Source of the DNA: Collybia mongolica
Lineage: Eukaryota > Basidiomycota > Agaricomycetes > Agaricales > Clitocybaceae
Direction: 5' to 3'
Assembly (NCBI GenBank): GCA_013420905.1
Contig: JAAXNY010000009.1
Span: 310,001 to 374,000, forward strand
Length of the DNA stretch: 64,000 bases
Of this stretch, positions 25,557 through 37,639 are shown piece after piece (the first letter of the stretch is position 1; the number at the start of each line of letters is the position of its first letter). A program made the translations under genes and the position numbers. The notes beneath the pieces are model-generated. The model saw only the letters and a list, made by a program, of their open reading frames with translations. It was not told the origin of the DNA and did not search any database.

Positions 25557-28500
25557 TCACGTCCCAAGCTTGGATCGTTTGTTGGGATCCTCGGCTGAGA
25601 TTCGGCTCATCAGCACATCATTCTGCAACAAGAGAACAAGGCACATACACATACTATGAGTAGCAGCGACTGGTTGTGACCACCATGCGAGCTGTCCTTG
25701 CTTGGTGCCAGTCACGAGACAACCGTATCTTATGGTCGGTGATCCATCAAAACTCTATAAAAGAGGTTATATTGAGGTCTTAAGCCTTACTAAGTCCAAG
25801 AATACGCTTACCGCCACCGCCTGAATGACATCGTCTATAACAAGTTTGCATCAGTGACATCATGCGTATGATAGCGACTCATCGCACGTACCTTCCTCGT
25901 GCTCTAAGCCGTAGACAATTGTACCCTTCTTTCTGTCCCAAACAAGGACACATCCTTCCACGTTCCCAAACAATATCGCTTGACCTTGAGTCGCAAATGT
26001 CGCGCCAAACTCACCATTGGGACGGACCTCTGTTTCCTTGCAAGAGTAGGACTGTTCGACAGCCCCTTTGTTGTCACTCTGCCGTATCCCAACCAACCGC
26101 GCACAACCTCCCGTTTGTCCAACGAGAACATGGGAGCCTGTTGGGCTTACGTCCAACGAATTGCTGTAGTTTCGATGAGTGTTCGAATCACTCAATGACA
26201 TGATAACGCTTACATTCTGCTCTTCAGAAATGCATATGCGCGGAGGGTTCCATTCGGTACTTCACAATACCATCTACGAAGGAACAAGTCAGGTTGAATG
26301 CTTCAAAATCCAAGCAATACGTACAATACACCGTCTCGTGTGCCACCGAGGAGAGCCGCACCGTCATCTACGAAGCGGATGGCACTCACATTCTGTCGCA
26401 GTATGGCACGTTGGGCTTGCCATGTACCTGTGATAGATAGAAAACATTTATGTCAATCCCCTGTTGTAGCGGATTATGGCGTACCCTTATGCCATATCCA
26501 CACTTTGACGCCTCCACGCGGGAACGACACTGCGATTCGGTCCCGCCAGTACACCATGCATATTTGATCGTCGTCGGAGAGACGCTCTGTCCCGACATCA
26601 AGGACCTTGGCCCAGTGCCAATAATTCTGGCCCTGGGATCATTTACAACGGGTAAGCAGTTGTGTCATGTCTGACAGGTCAGACTCCTCACGCTTCGCGT
26701 CCATTTACTGATAATCCCATCTTCCCCAAGCGAGACAACGCCTGTGTCGCCATACATCCACGACAAAGCAGTAATGGGAGAGTTATGTGATAATCTTGCT
26801 ATTTCTACCCGCTCGCGATTATTCCAAATACGGATTGTTTTGTCGGCACCTGAACAATAGTAAGTTGAGTTTGAATTTGAGTAGTCAAATATCTCTAGGA
26901 TGGTCACTTACAGCTCAGTGCAAAATGACTTCCATCATAACTAAATGTAATAGTCCGTATGCCCAGATCGCCTTCACCTTTGAGCAAGACTGAATAGTTG
27001 CTGTCAACCGTAGGCCACCTAATAGAGCGTTTATGTTGCCGGGGAAAGTCCATGGAAAGATCTGGACTCGGGGGACGTTCACGTTTGACGCCGCGAGGTG
27101 TGCTATTGCCTCCTGTAGGAATAAAAGGTCTTCGCGGCAAGGGATGGGAGAAAGATTGAGTAGTGGGTGTCTGTGTGGGAGAAACGAATATATCTGTGCT
27201 GGGCCCATTGGTATGCGCATCTATATACATGCTAGGATGCCGTAACTGTGTTTCCTGAGGTGGTGGTGTGACTGAAAGGGGAGGTAGTGGTTCCTTGTGT
27301 TTTCGGAGTTCGGGAGTGGCAGGAGTATTTGCATGTATGCCTGGAGGGTCGGAAATGCGACTACGTAAATCACGAGGGTCCGGTCCGTTGAGTGCTTTGA
27401 GTAGTCGTTCTGGGTTGGATATTTGTTTTAATTGGGGTGTGGTAGATTTTGGAGCAGGCCCTATTCTGTCTTTCAGAGACACTAATCCACACAATAAAAC
27501 TGGCGTTAAATTTGAAAGAAAAAAAAACTTACGATGATCACTTACCGGTTTGGGGAGATTTTACGACGTTACTAGAGGGTACTCTGGGGGTCTGTGGCAA
27601 CGCTCCCGCTGGATTTGTTCTTCTGCAGTCCCCCCCCACGGGGCCCGACGACGACCGCAAAAGGTTCGGCATGACCACTACCGTACCTGTAGAAGTATCA
27701 TTTGCCACTCGTTTCCACTTATTAGTGGCAGATGTCACAGGCTCAGGTGGTGGTGGTGGTGGTGGTGGTGGTGATGGTGACGAATAAGAAATGAAGTTTG
27801 ATAGATTGAAAGGTCGCGGGCCTGGTGATGGGGGAGGTGGGGGAGGGGCTGCAGTTGGTTGTGGGGGGCTATAAGTAGTTGTTGGCGTAGAAATGGTTGA
27901 GGAGCCGCTTGACTTCACGAACGGCCATCCAGTACCAACAATTACACGCCTTTTACTACCGGGTTGTGAAGGGGCCTTAGGTCCTGCAGGGGTTACCTGA
28001 CGGACGACTGTTCCATGTCCTACAGGAATACCTGATGGCCGGATATTCAACGGATTCGATGATGGTCCAGATGGAATGTAAGCAAGGGCTTTTGGATCCG
28101 GAGGGGGCAAAGTGGAGTTAGAAACGATGTGAGGTTGTGTCCTTCCCCCTAGTGAAGGTGTGGATATGATAGGAGACTTCTCTCTGGCTCGATTACTAAG
28201 AGACGCAAGGGATCTTGGACCATTTGGTATCTTTGTTGTGGTTGAATCCGGGGAAATGAGGGGAATTCTATCAACGGGAACCTTGCTGCTAGACGCAATC
28301 GCGTTTTGAGAGGTTGATGACAATGTCACAGATAACGCTTTCGGTTTTTGAGATGAAGACGTGGTGAGAGATTGTGGAACGGTAGATGTTGGGGGAGGTT
28401 GAAATCTACTCAAAGGTGCCGATGGAATTGTGAGTGTCGGAACCTTGGGCCTGAGAGGCGTCTCTTTGGTTGTGGCGGGTAGTGAGTACTCCGCTACACT

Positions 28501-29943
28501 ATTTTTGAGTTCCAGTATTAACTGTGATGGGGACACGGGCTGCAAGACAGACGTCAAGGTAAACACAACACATTTGCGAGGAACAACTAACCTCTGCTTT
28601 GATATCCTTCCCTACTGGCGCTTTGGAGGATGTGATACTAGTCGCTGTTACGGCCGACGGCTGTCCACTGGTCAGACCGCCAAATTCTGTCATGAAACCT
28701 GCGGACACGAAAGGATTTGGAATGGCGGGCTTTCTAGGGGCGTTCATTCTCGTGCTACTAGGTTCCGAGGCCACTGAGTGGTTCATCGTGGGAGGTACCA
28801 CTGTTGGTTTATTCAAAGAAATGCAAGATACTCCCTTTGTTTCGTTGTTCTGATTCTCGATATCTCCGTTTGTATTATAAGATTCATACTTGAAGAGAAA
28901 CGGCTCATTGGGGCTGAGTGGAGCGGGTGTCTCAATGGGCGACAACTGCATGTCCTCTGCCCCCATACTTGATCCTGTTGGGCTTCGAACTTGACCAGAT
29001 CCAATAAGTAAAGGGGAAATGGGCTCTGGAGTCTCAATCGGTATGATAGCTGACAACTCGGTGGGCGAGTAGGGTGGGGAGTCAAGTTCCATGGGAGAAA
29101 GACTTCGTTCAACTCGGTCATTTTCCTGATGAATGGTGAAAATTGGGGTTGGGAGTTGGAACGAGTTATCCTACTTTTATTAAAACCCATCCCGAGGGGC
29201 CCGTAAGCTTACTGTTTTCCTGGATCTCCCCACTCATCGTGCCAATAGTTTGAGCCGCAGCTGAGACCTGTGAACGAAGTGGTGGAGGGTCAACTTGAAC
29301 AGAGCTAGAGACACAAGTTGTGTGGGTTTGAACGGATACTGGCGTACAGAAAGGTTGGGCCAAAATTGATGCAGAAACATACACAGGTTCAGCCTGAACG
29401 GCGATGGATGAGTAGGTGCGTTCTTCCGAGGTTGATCAGAAGCGTGAAAACGCGGGTTACAAGAAGTGAGACCTGATACTCACGGATGATTGGGCTCACC
29501 TCCTCAGCCTTCTTTGTCCATCCCCTACGCATCTTGGGTGGGATAACTGGTGCTGGCGGTGGAATGTATGTGTCGACCTCTTCTTCCTCAGCAACCTGCG
29601 TGTCATCCTCTGCACCCGATAGCTCCTCCTCGCCCATTAAATTGCCTTCAAGCACGACCGGCCTGTCCTTGAAAAGGCCATCCTCGGAAGCAACGGTCAG
29701 CAGAATCTCCTTGCCTGGTTTGACCTCAATTCGTTTCTGTGCAAACAAGCTGAAGCGAACGACGTTGCCTCCTTCTCCGTCGTCGCTGGATTCTTCGGAT
29801 ATTGTAACGCGTCGTAAGACCACATGTGCTTTTTGAGTCGACCCATGAAGGCGGAAGCGCAAAGAGCCTTTAATCCCCAGCACTGAAGCTACAGACGAGC
29901 CGAGGATGGAGACATCGCCATCGATGGTGCTCGAGTCATCCAT
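25557..29943 (-). CDS. Long Pro/Ser-rich protein with C-terminal WD40 repeats
   Basis: It starts at the ATG at 29943 (MDDSSTIDGDVSIL); an upstream frame extension begins only with TTG. The first exon encodes a folded domain rich in beta strands with an acidic EESSDDGEGG loop. It is followed by several exons (near 29377-29220, 29130-28606 and 28540-27540, then one from about 27470) of disordered Ser/Pro sequence with many SP motifs. That region includes a nine-proline run encoded by a (GGT)9 microsatellite and a basic patch RGVKRERPPSPD. The last third is a beta-propeller split over small exons, with WD-type strands KTIRIWNN, GIISKWTRS, VKVWIWHKG and CVLVWDRKKG. The frame was followed to TGA at 25557. 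I do not recognise the whole protein. It is probably a scaffold, and the many SP sites suggest phosphorylation. Confidence 0.72.
27746..27772. repeat. (GGT)9 microsatellite coding for polyproline
   Basis: Nine uninterrupted GGT units on the plus strand encode nine consecutive prolines of the minus-strand WD40 protein. A trinucleotide repeat keeps the frame if its length varies. Confidence 0.9.
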
Positions 29944-30240
29944 AGAGCTATGGCAATTCAAGTAAACCTTGAATGTCTATCGTGCGTCCAGTTCGACGTT
30001 CGAGGGGATTGAAGAACTCCGTGTTTAGAGATCAAAAGGTGTTCAATGCCAGTAGGTATGAAATGGAAGTCACGTGTCTTATTTCTATTTATACCAGTAA
30101 TTCTTTTAGAATTTCAAGTTGTCTGTACATTGTTAAGTATGGTCATTCACCACGACTTTCTTCTTTTTCTTTCTCAACATTATATATAATTATCATAACA
30201 TTCAAGGGAGTGAGTTAATTCCTCTATACTGCGAAACATT

Positions 30241-30895
30241 TCTCAGATCCTCAAGTCCTCTTCACTTGCCGAAGAAATCGTGACAAGTATATACCTTGTC
30301 GGGTCTCGTTTATGGGGGTACGGACGGAATACAGCGATTTCGACATCCTCGTCATCATAGAAAACCTATCAACACCTTTACTTAGAACCCACCATAACAA
30401 TCAATATGGCATTACTTTGCCGACGAAATCCGAATATACCGAGCGTTTAAAAGAAGGGTCGCTCGTAGAAATCATCTGTTGCTTGATCGAGGGAGATGAG
30501 GCAGTGTGGCGGACAGGGGAGCTGATGAAGCATTTTTTACTTGGCGCATTGGAAGCTTGGGTCGAAAAAAAAGGTCCCTTATAGATTATGAAAAGGCCAA
30601 GAAGTTCTGGCTCAAAGGCAAAAAAGAAGCTTTCAAAATCCTACAGCATATAATTGTGGCGACGGTTATAGCAAAAGGGTTAAAACGAAAGACAGACGCT
30701 ATGGAGGCACTCACACCAAGTTACGAGCTTGCGGGATTTACGGGCGCTGATTAGGAAAGGCAGAGATTGTGATGATACAAATTGGCTGAACCTATCCTTG
30801 TTGGAGGTGGAGACTGCACACAAGGCTCGGGTTGAGGGTGTAGACCCCTTGCAGATCTTACAATCAAACATAATTGGAAGGACTGGATATCGCCT
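30241..30895 (+). pseudogene. Nucleotidyltransferase-fold gene with frameshifts at homopolymer runs
   Basis: The frame reads SSSLAEEIVTSIYLVGSRLWG. It then shifts by one base at a run of five G (30314-30318) and continues as TEYSDFDILVIIEN. Together these give the GSxxxG...SDxD active-site signature of polymerase-beta-type nucleotidyltransferases. A second one-base shift sits at a run of eight A (30565-30572), after EAWVEKK. Beyond it the frame reads IDYEKAKKFWLKGKKEAFKILQHI, a Lys-rich helical region of the kind that follows such domains. A third frame change or short intron near 30690-30730 leads to RALIRKGRDCDDTNWL. No start ATG is in frame. Its 3' part abuts the end of the minus-strand gene at 30899. 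It is either a pseudogene or a live gene with assembly errors. Confidence 0.55.
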
Positions 30896-30898
30896 GGC

Positions 30899-31861
30899 TT
30901 ACGAGACAACGTCCTTGACTTCCGGGACATCGTCTTTCCATTTCACGCCAGCAGAACTCGCAACTTCCATCGAGATCTTCCGAACAGCTTGAACTTCCTC
31001 AAAAGTTGCCCCTCCTCTCCTAGCGCCGTCGAGATGCCAGCCGATCTGTCGTGGAGTGTCTCCGGCAATTAGAGCCGCGACAAGGGTGTAGGAGGTCTCC
31101 AAAGGAGATAGGACCTCGGTAAACCCATAGGTCAAACCATAACCGATTGTGTTAGAAAACCATCCTGCCAAAAATAGGGATGAATTTCGGTGAGATCTAC
31201 AATGTTTGTTTCCTCACCCATGTCAGGATAAGCTGTATCAAGCAGGCCTTGTACGGAATCCGCAGTGTCGCCGTAAATACTACGGAACAGCGCTTGACCG
31301 GTTTTCTCGTATTCAGTGATAGGTGTCTCCGTGCGCCTTCAGATCTAACGTTTATCTTTGAACTACAAGAGTAGGGAGAACTTAAGACATACCTCATGGT
31401 CTTTGTGTCACAAAGTTCATCGGGCATAACCTCACTTAAAGCAACTAGACTATTAATCGCCTACTTGCAGAGCTCTTAGTGGTGATTTTCAATAGAACAC
31501 AGGCTGCACGCACCCGGGGATATCCACTAGTCAACCCCGATTTGAACAGAGCATCCCGCAGTTTACGAGCAAGCAATCGCTTCCCTTCCAACGAGTTAGT
31601 CCCCGAAGGACCCTCCGTATGCAGATCTTTCATTGCATAGTGGAAGACAAGTGGAACAGCATCAGGCCTATTGCTAGCGCTAAAAGCTACTGCAGCAACA
31701 ATATACCAAGGATTGGATACTGGAAAACCATTGTAAATTAATCCTAGGAAGGAAACGAAGAAAGAACATCGTGATTACTCACTACCGCTCCGTATACCAT
31801 TGTTGGGGTAAATACTTTTCAAATGGCCAAGAAAGGTAGTAGTCGCGAGCGTGGCCATCAT
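30899..31861 (-). CDS. Carboxymuconolactone decarboxylase / AhpD-like protein
   Basis: An all-helical protein of the CMD/AhpD superfamily. Exons 31861-31783, 31719-31514, 31460-31393, 31336-31218 and 31164-30899 sum to 738 nt (245 residues), all with GT-AG introns. The CMD core is in the last exon: YTLVAALIAGDTPRQIGWHL, then GARRGGATFEEVQAVRK, matching the family pattern of a helix, an IAGD turn, and H-x-x-GA-x-x-GAT-x-EEV. The peroxidatic CxxC of AhpD is absent from the corresponding helix, so peroxidase activity is unlikely. The upstream part (SGYPRAINSLVALSEVMPDEL) is the N-terminal half of the fold. Substrate unknown. Convergent with the broken nucleotidyltransferase. Confidence 0.8.
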
Positions 31862-33019
31862 AAAACGTGTTCAATACCACTGCTGAAGCTTAAGAAGGTC
31901 AGCGCTGATTCCCTTCGCAATTCTATCATTCGGTGTGGACCGATTTTTGGCGCTGATGCCAACTGAGTCCAAATTGGTTTTGAAATACTTGTCCTGTTTA
32001 ACAACGAGAGTTAGCCCAAGCTTAGCTAAGTGGATGAATGATATTCTGGCTGTGCGTGGACCCAGCTTGTGGACATCCCCCATGCGTACCAGAATTACTT
32101 GAAGCAGCCTGCACAAGGCCCCAAGCCTGCTAGCAACCTGACCACACCTACACCAAGTGTGAACTTTTGCGAAGGCGGTCTACTCTTGTGTTGGATGACG
32201 TTTTTGGGAGAGCGTTGGTGTGGGCCTTACAATGGGCGTTGACAGCGTTGCATCAGCATTCCACCTCGCTGGTCTATTTACCCTCTGATCTGACTTGGAT
32301 CCTCGCAGAACTCAAAGCCAAAAGTGGTGCATAGGTACAAAATGCATTACATCGATGATAACAAGGGCTTGCCAATTTCCCCCTTGTGGTGTAACTGTCA
32401 TCTTACCCTTATACATTGTCCTGGATGTCCCAGAATCTGTTGGGGGGTCGTCAAAATCTCTACCCGACGCGTATCTCTACACGGCTTTCCCCGGCTGGAC
32501 CAACATGGAAGAGTCGTTCGTCTCATTACATATCCATCCCCAGTTCCGAGTCCGTTTTCGTTGTTTTGGCCTTCATAGCTGGCGAGCATAACCTGCTGAC
32601 TATCAGGCATGAGCCATACATTCGGCTCTCCTTCTTCGGCAAGGTGCCTATATGGTGTTACAAAGGTGTGCTACGTCTTCACATTGCAATGGAACAACCA
32701 TGACCAGTCCCGCCTAGAACACCGACACAGGTGGTTGATTCTCCGAGGACCCTGTTAGGTCACCTGCTTTCCCTGACGAAGGTCTTTTCAACCTGGACAT
32801 GACTAGGCAAAATCCTGGCGAAACTACGGCGCGAGTGAGACCAAAACCCATACAAACGGCGTTTATTGGTTCTGATTGATGAACGATGGGATGTTGAATA
32901 TAGATTTTTACATGAATTACCCCGCAATTGCACCGGGGTCGACAACGTCCGAACATTTTCCGTCTATGCGAGTAAGTCAAAAAGCGAGAAGATGAAAGAG
33001 CTCGGTCGACGACTTTACC
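31862..33019. other. Intergenic, no gene recognised
   Basis: Overlapping short frames between 32290 and 32980 have no family motif. The right end must hold the promoter of the secreted glucanase that starts at 33020. Confidence 0.45.
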
Positions 33020-35994
33020 ATGCGCTCGAACACGTTCTTGAAGCTAGTCGCGCTAGCCACACTCGCGCTCGGTTTTGTGAAGGCAGCAGACGATCTCCCA
33101 ATTTACACGGATGGAGCCCTTGCCTCTGGATGGGAGAATTGGAGTTGGAGCAGCACGATCGACTTCGCAGCGACCGACTTATTTGTTGGTACAAGCAGTG
33201 TTTCAGTGACCTCTTCGGAATGGGCCGCACTCTCTGTCAAATTAGCGGGAACGTTCCCTACTTATGAGGGACTCAGATTTGATATTGCTGTACGTCGATA
33301 GAGCAAAATGATTGCGCATCGAAACTGATTACTTCCTTTCAAAGGGAGCTCAACCAGACTTGACGATCATGATTCAATCATCTACAGATAATGCCCAATC
33401 ACCTTCAATTCCTCTGTCCGCATTTGGAAAAACTATCTCCCCAACCGGTTTTACCTCCTTGCTGATTGACTTCAAGTCACTTCCCGGAACCGGGAGTCCA
33501 TTGGTGCCTACCCCCTTCCTCATTTCATATGTTCATTTCACCCCCTAATCACCTGCATGCAGGGCGACGGTACTTGGGACCGTATCACTTTCCAAGCTGG
33601 CGCAAGTGGTGCAACGGTAAGTTATATGAGAGCCATTCTCCCAGAATACATAACTTATTAAGCACCCCTAGTACCATCTTGATAATATCGTTCTTGTCAG
33701 TGTATGTATCTTATTTTTATTCCCCACTTTCTATTCATGATTCTTATCGTATTTCCGTTCAGTCGATCGTCGTTGCCCCACAGTTTCTCAGTGCAGAGCC
33801 TTTTGCAAACAACGTGATCGCAGTCACCACTGCGGGGCCAGTTGATCTGTCTGCAGTGAAAGTTACACTGAAAGGAGCGGTAAGATAGAATCCTCGTTCA
33901 TAATTGGAATCCAAAACACTAAGGCGTCACGCGAAGCCTGTAAGTGTCTTGGGGAAAACCACTTACTCTCCTCCCGATACCCCCGCCAAGTCTATAACTT
34001 ATTTCAACCTTGCGTCTTCCCTTGTACCTGGCCCCCTCGTTATCACCGCTGGGAATACCACGTTCAAACACACATTGCCCGCTGTTCAATATGGAAGGTA
34101 GGATCATTCGTTATAGTCCAACCTCACAATTGACTGAAAGGTTTTACCAGCATTGTACAGAGCGTTAACTATCCGATTAACCCCCACGTATATGGCGTCA
34201 ACTTCCCCAAAAGCGCAAGCTACATCAAGACATTGGGAGTCCCAATGTCCCGTTGGGGAGGTAATGCTGTGACAGCGTATAATCCATTCGGTGGCTTCAC
34301 CAACGCCGGAAATGATTGGTACTTTGAGAATCGCGCCAGCGACAGCGCGGATGATTGGCTTGGATGGGTCAAAGGGGCTGGCTCTGCCAGTATGTTGACG
34401 GTCCCCGCGTACGTGGACCTTACTTTTCATTCACGGCTTGTTGAAAATTTCCTCTAGCCTTGATTGGGTATCCAAAGATGCATCTTCTTATTCGTATCCG
34501 CGAACTCAATATCCAGGTGCGTTCGATGCATGTGAAGACCATCTCCTGATCAAATAACACACGGCTATGTTAGACCAAAAGGCGTTCGACCCATATAACA
34601 GTGACGCTGGAAACGGATTGTTCCCGAACGGATCGTATCTCTCGCCTTCACCTGACCCAAACAATGCCTACACACCTTGGAACACGACCCTAGTCAAGAA
34701 ATGGCTGACGGAACTAAAGAATAAGCCAACCATAGTGACGATCGACAATGAGATGGAAATTGCCAGTAATACACACCAAGATATGCATCCGAGGTAAATG
34801 AACTCTTTCTTTTTCCCTTGATAGCGCTATATCAGCGTATATTCTACAGTCAAATGGGTTACGATGAAGAACTTTCCCGAGTGATAAACTTTGCAACTGC
34901 TGCTAAAGAAGCCCTCCCGAATGTTCTCGTCGGCGCGCCCTCAACGTGTTCCTGGTGGTTCTGTAAGGCATGTTTCTTTGTTTCGCATACAACATAATTG
35001 ACGTCCCAACGATTAGACTGGACGAGTTCTATTGGGTACACAGATAATGCTGCTCACTACAACATCGATTTCCTTCCTTGGTTCCTAGGTGAAATGAAGA
35101 AGCAAGAGGCCATGTTGAAAAAGAGGCTCTTAGATTACCTTGACATTCACTACTACTTCCAAGCGGATACAAGCTCTAACAATGCCACGGCTAAGGCAAT
35201 TCGTTTGAGGGCAACTCGCAGTTTATGGGTAGGTTGCAGAAATGTTTCAATCCTGTCCTAAAATTTAACATTTCACTAGGATACTTCGTATGTAGACGAG
35301 TCGTGGGTTGGAAGTGACCCACAGAATCATCAGTGGAATCCCACGGCCGTCAGCCTTATTCCCCGATTCAGAACCCTCATTGACCAGTTGTACCCTGGAA
35401 CCAAGTTATCTATCGGCGAATGGAGTTCCACAAACGACAATGACCTAACTGGTGGCCTCGTCACGGCTGATGTTCTCGGAATCTTTGGTAAATACAAACT
35501 TGATGCCGCGACATACTGGGCCACACCCAACGAACTTGGGCCTGTAGGACTTGCTTATTGGCTCTATCGGGGGTAAGCTATGTCTCATATATTGAGCCCT
35601 TTTTCAGCACTAATCTTCATCAAATTATGTTAGAGCCGGTGACTATTTCGGACGCTCAAGTGCTCAGGTCAATCTGGCCACCCCCAACCCAAACACTCAG
35701 GGTGTATATGCGGGAACGGAAGGCGGCAGCACCCTTTCCCTTGTCATCATCAACAAAAACCCAGACTCTCCAATCGCCTTTGACATGTCAAATGTCCCAG
35801 CTGGTAATTACTTGCTCCGTCACTTTGGCGGTGGTGCCGGGATCGCCAAGTGGCAGGTGTGTTTTATCTTCTCCATTCTTCCGCTTTTTCGAGTAAAAGT
35901 CTGGTATTTTTCGCAGACAACAATCAGCATAAGCAACAGCCAGTACCTTGTAGTTCCTGCATACACCGCTATATTATTAAAGCAAAAACCCTGA
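33020..35994 (+). CDS. Secreted glycoside hydrolase family 44 endoglucanase/xyloglucanase
   Basis: An extracellular enzyme that cleaves beta-1,4-glucan or xyloglucan of plant cell walls. Residues 1-23 form a signal peptide (SNTFLKLVALATLALGFVKA). Fourteen exons: 33020-33289, 33345-33503, 33563-33616, 33672-33701, 33763-33879, 33937-34097, 34151-34408, 34458-34516, 34574-34793, 34850-34962, 35017-35228, 35280-35572, 35634-35856 and 35917-35994. They sum to 2247 nt (748 residues). An N-terminal beta-sandwich of about 220 residues precedes the GH44 barrel, which starts at VYGVNFPKS. It has SRWGGNAVTAYNP, the acid/base Glu in TIDNEMEIASNTH, and a likely nucleophile Glu in LSIGEWSST. A C-terminal beta domain follows (GGSTLSLVIINKN). 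It suggests a plant-litter or wood-decaying lifestyle. Confidence 0.92.
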
Positions 35995-36756
35995 AGGAGT
36001 ACGGTTGATACCAGTTTAGTACCTGTATAACTCCCAAATGGTCCTAGATCACGCAAAATCATGATTGAAATTCCCCTTCCTATGTAAGTAATACTGGCGT
36101 TCAGCCAAAGGGCGATTGTCTTTTGTTCCCATCGTGTCGAGTAATACCTGGTCCTTGGCTCATCAGCCGGACTGTATTCGCCCCTTTCTCCCTTCTCTCT
36201 TGGCAAAATACCTCCCACACATTGGCTTCACACTATACCTCCGCCTCCTCCACTGTAGTCAGCTCACCATTTAGGTAGACAACGGGATCACGAAGATTCA
36301 AGAATGCCCCATACACTCTATCCCACTCAAATTCGATTGAACCCCAAATTAGCGGCGGATTATACGCCACGTCACAGCATGCGTGAGATAGTCCTAGACG
36401 TCAGCATCCCTGCGAGCGCGAAGTCGTCTGGGCTTGTAGGGTTCACGGTCTCGCCTGTCGGCCTATCGTCCTTTTTGACCAGAATAGAGACGGGGTAAAA
36501 TGTTTCTATCTTCATGTCAATAATGACGAAATCACCGAGAATTGAAGTGACTAAGTCAATCTGGTGTCCTATGGCAACGCAGCATATTCGCCAGCCAAAA
36601 TAACGGCGGATTACCCAAGGGCAGGGTAGGCATTATCTTAGCTCAACAGACTTCAACCCGCGCGGCACCGAAGCGACCTAAATAAACTCATGATCAATCA
36701 GGATACTACCATCACCAACAAATTATCAATAATCTACCATAGTAGACGATCGAACT
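35995..36756. other. Intergenic, no gene recognised
   Basis: The 3' region of the glucanase transcript is followed by sequence without recognised coding families. Confidence 0.45.
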
Positions 36757-37092
36757 GTGCCGACTTTTACCAGACGCTATAATCTCCCTGACCTGGACAC
36801 GTTCAACAGATACTTCAGACATTTTGCCCAACAAAAAAAGTATCACCTTGACAAACAGTGCATTTCGCCCCTGGAGCTCTGTCTTCAGGCGGCTTCAGCA
36901 TCTTCAGTTATCCCTTTCAGGCCTGTGCCAACTGACTATTCGATAAAGAAACCTCTCTTCGCCGCCATGACAGGCGGCAGGGCCGAGTTGTGCACAGGTG
37001 CCTTTACCGACATCTGGGTTCGCAGAAGTCTTCGCGTTAAATATGCCTTGACAGGGCCCCCCAGTTCCCCGTGTGTTTCTTCGTTGCTTTGA
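36757..37092 (+). other. Unassigned open frame, about 111 codons
   Basis: The frame encodes a basic, aromatic-rich segment beginning PTFTRRYNLPDLDTFNRYF and including YSIKKPLFAAMTGGRAELC. The spacing of Y/F residues and the GGR-E motif loosely recall protein-primed family B DNA polymerases of linear plasmids, but the match is too weak to name. It borders the transposon island, so a mobile-element relic is plausible. A spurious frame is equally possible. Confidence 0.25.
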
Positions 37093-37512
37093 ACTTGTGA
37101 TACTTAGGTGAGGGTATACCGGTCATGCAGGGTTCGTTGGGGAAGGTTGGGTCCAAAAGCCGACGTTGTCCATCCAGTGGTGAAAGCTAGAAAGCTTAAT
37201 AAAACTAGCTTTAGTAAGTAGGGGAGACATCATTGTGAGATCTTGCGAAGGATTATGCCAATATACTGTGAGTTTCACAGGTATTCCATAGTTACATGTC
37301 TTCAAGCCATCATCGATGCATTACCTGACAACATGTCACTGGCATTTGGGCATACATGTAAACTTGTCAGAGATGCTTTTCAGAATGGTTTGATGACTAA
37401 GTTGAAAGGCCAGCATTGTAAAACATGAAATCCTCATAATTGTAGTAGAGCCTGGTGATTTATAAGTGATTCTGTGAACCTATTATATAAATATCAGAAG
37501 TACACTCAAGGC
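37093..37512. other. Edge of transposon island, no gene recognised
   Basis: No recognised coding family. Base composition shifts towards AT from about 37430. Confidence 0.4.
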
Positions 37513-37577
37513 AAAATAAATATTGAGATCCGTAGATCTACCACTCCGGGAAAGCGTGTCATCCTTGTGCAGGGGCC

Positions 37578-37608
<31 letters not shown>

Positions 37609-37638
37609 TTCATATGTCACCCCAAAGGGGACATACAC
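37513..37638 (-). ncRNA. U6: U6 spliceosomal snRNA
   Basis: Read on the minus strand, this contains the near-invariant U6 core: TTGGAACGATACAGAGAAG (with the ACAGAGA box that pairs with the 5' splice site), TTAGCATGGCCCCTG (AGC catalytic triad and U4-pairing region), and CACAAGGATGACACG (internal stem-loop). Upstream is a 5' stem-loop, TGTCCCC-TTTG-GGGTGACA. Downstream is a non-conserved tail that reaches TTTT at 37516-37513, a plausible polymerase III stop. U6 is the catalytic RNA of the spliceosome. The core appears uninterrupted, although introns are known in some basidiomycete U6 genes. The exact 5' end (about 37638) and 3' end are estimates. No clear TATA box was seen just upstream. Confidence 0.93.
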
Positions 37639-37639
37639 C

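Noticed and set aside
27449..28777. Long plus-strand frames opposite the WD40 gene
   Set aside because: Low-complexity mirror of the Pro/Ser-rich minus-strand coding sequence; poly-Trp and Gly runs are translation artefacts of the GGT repeat.
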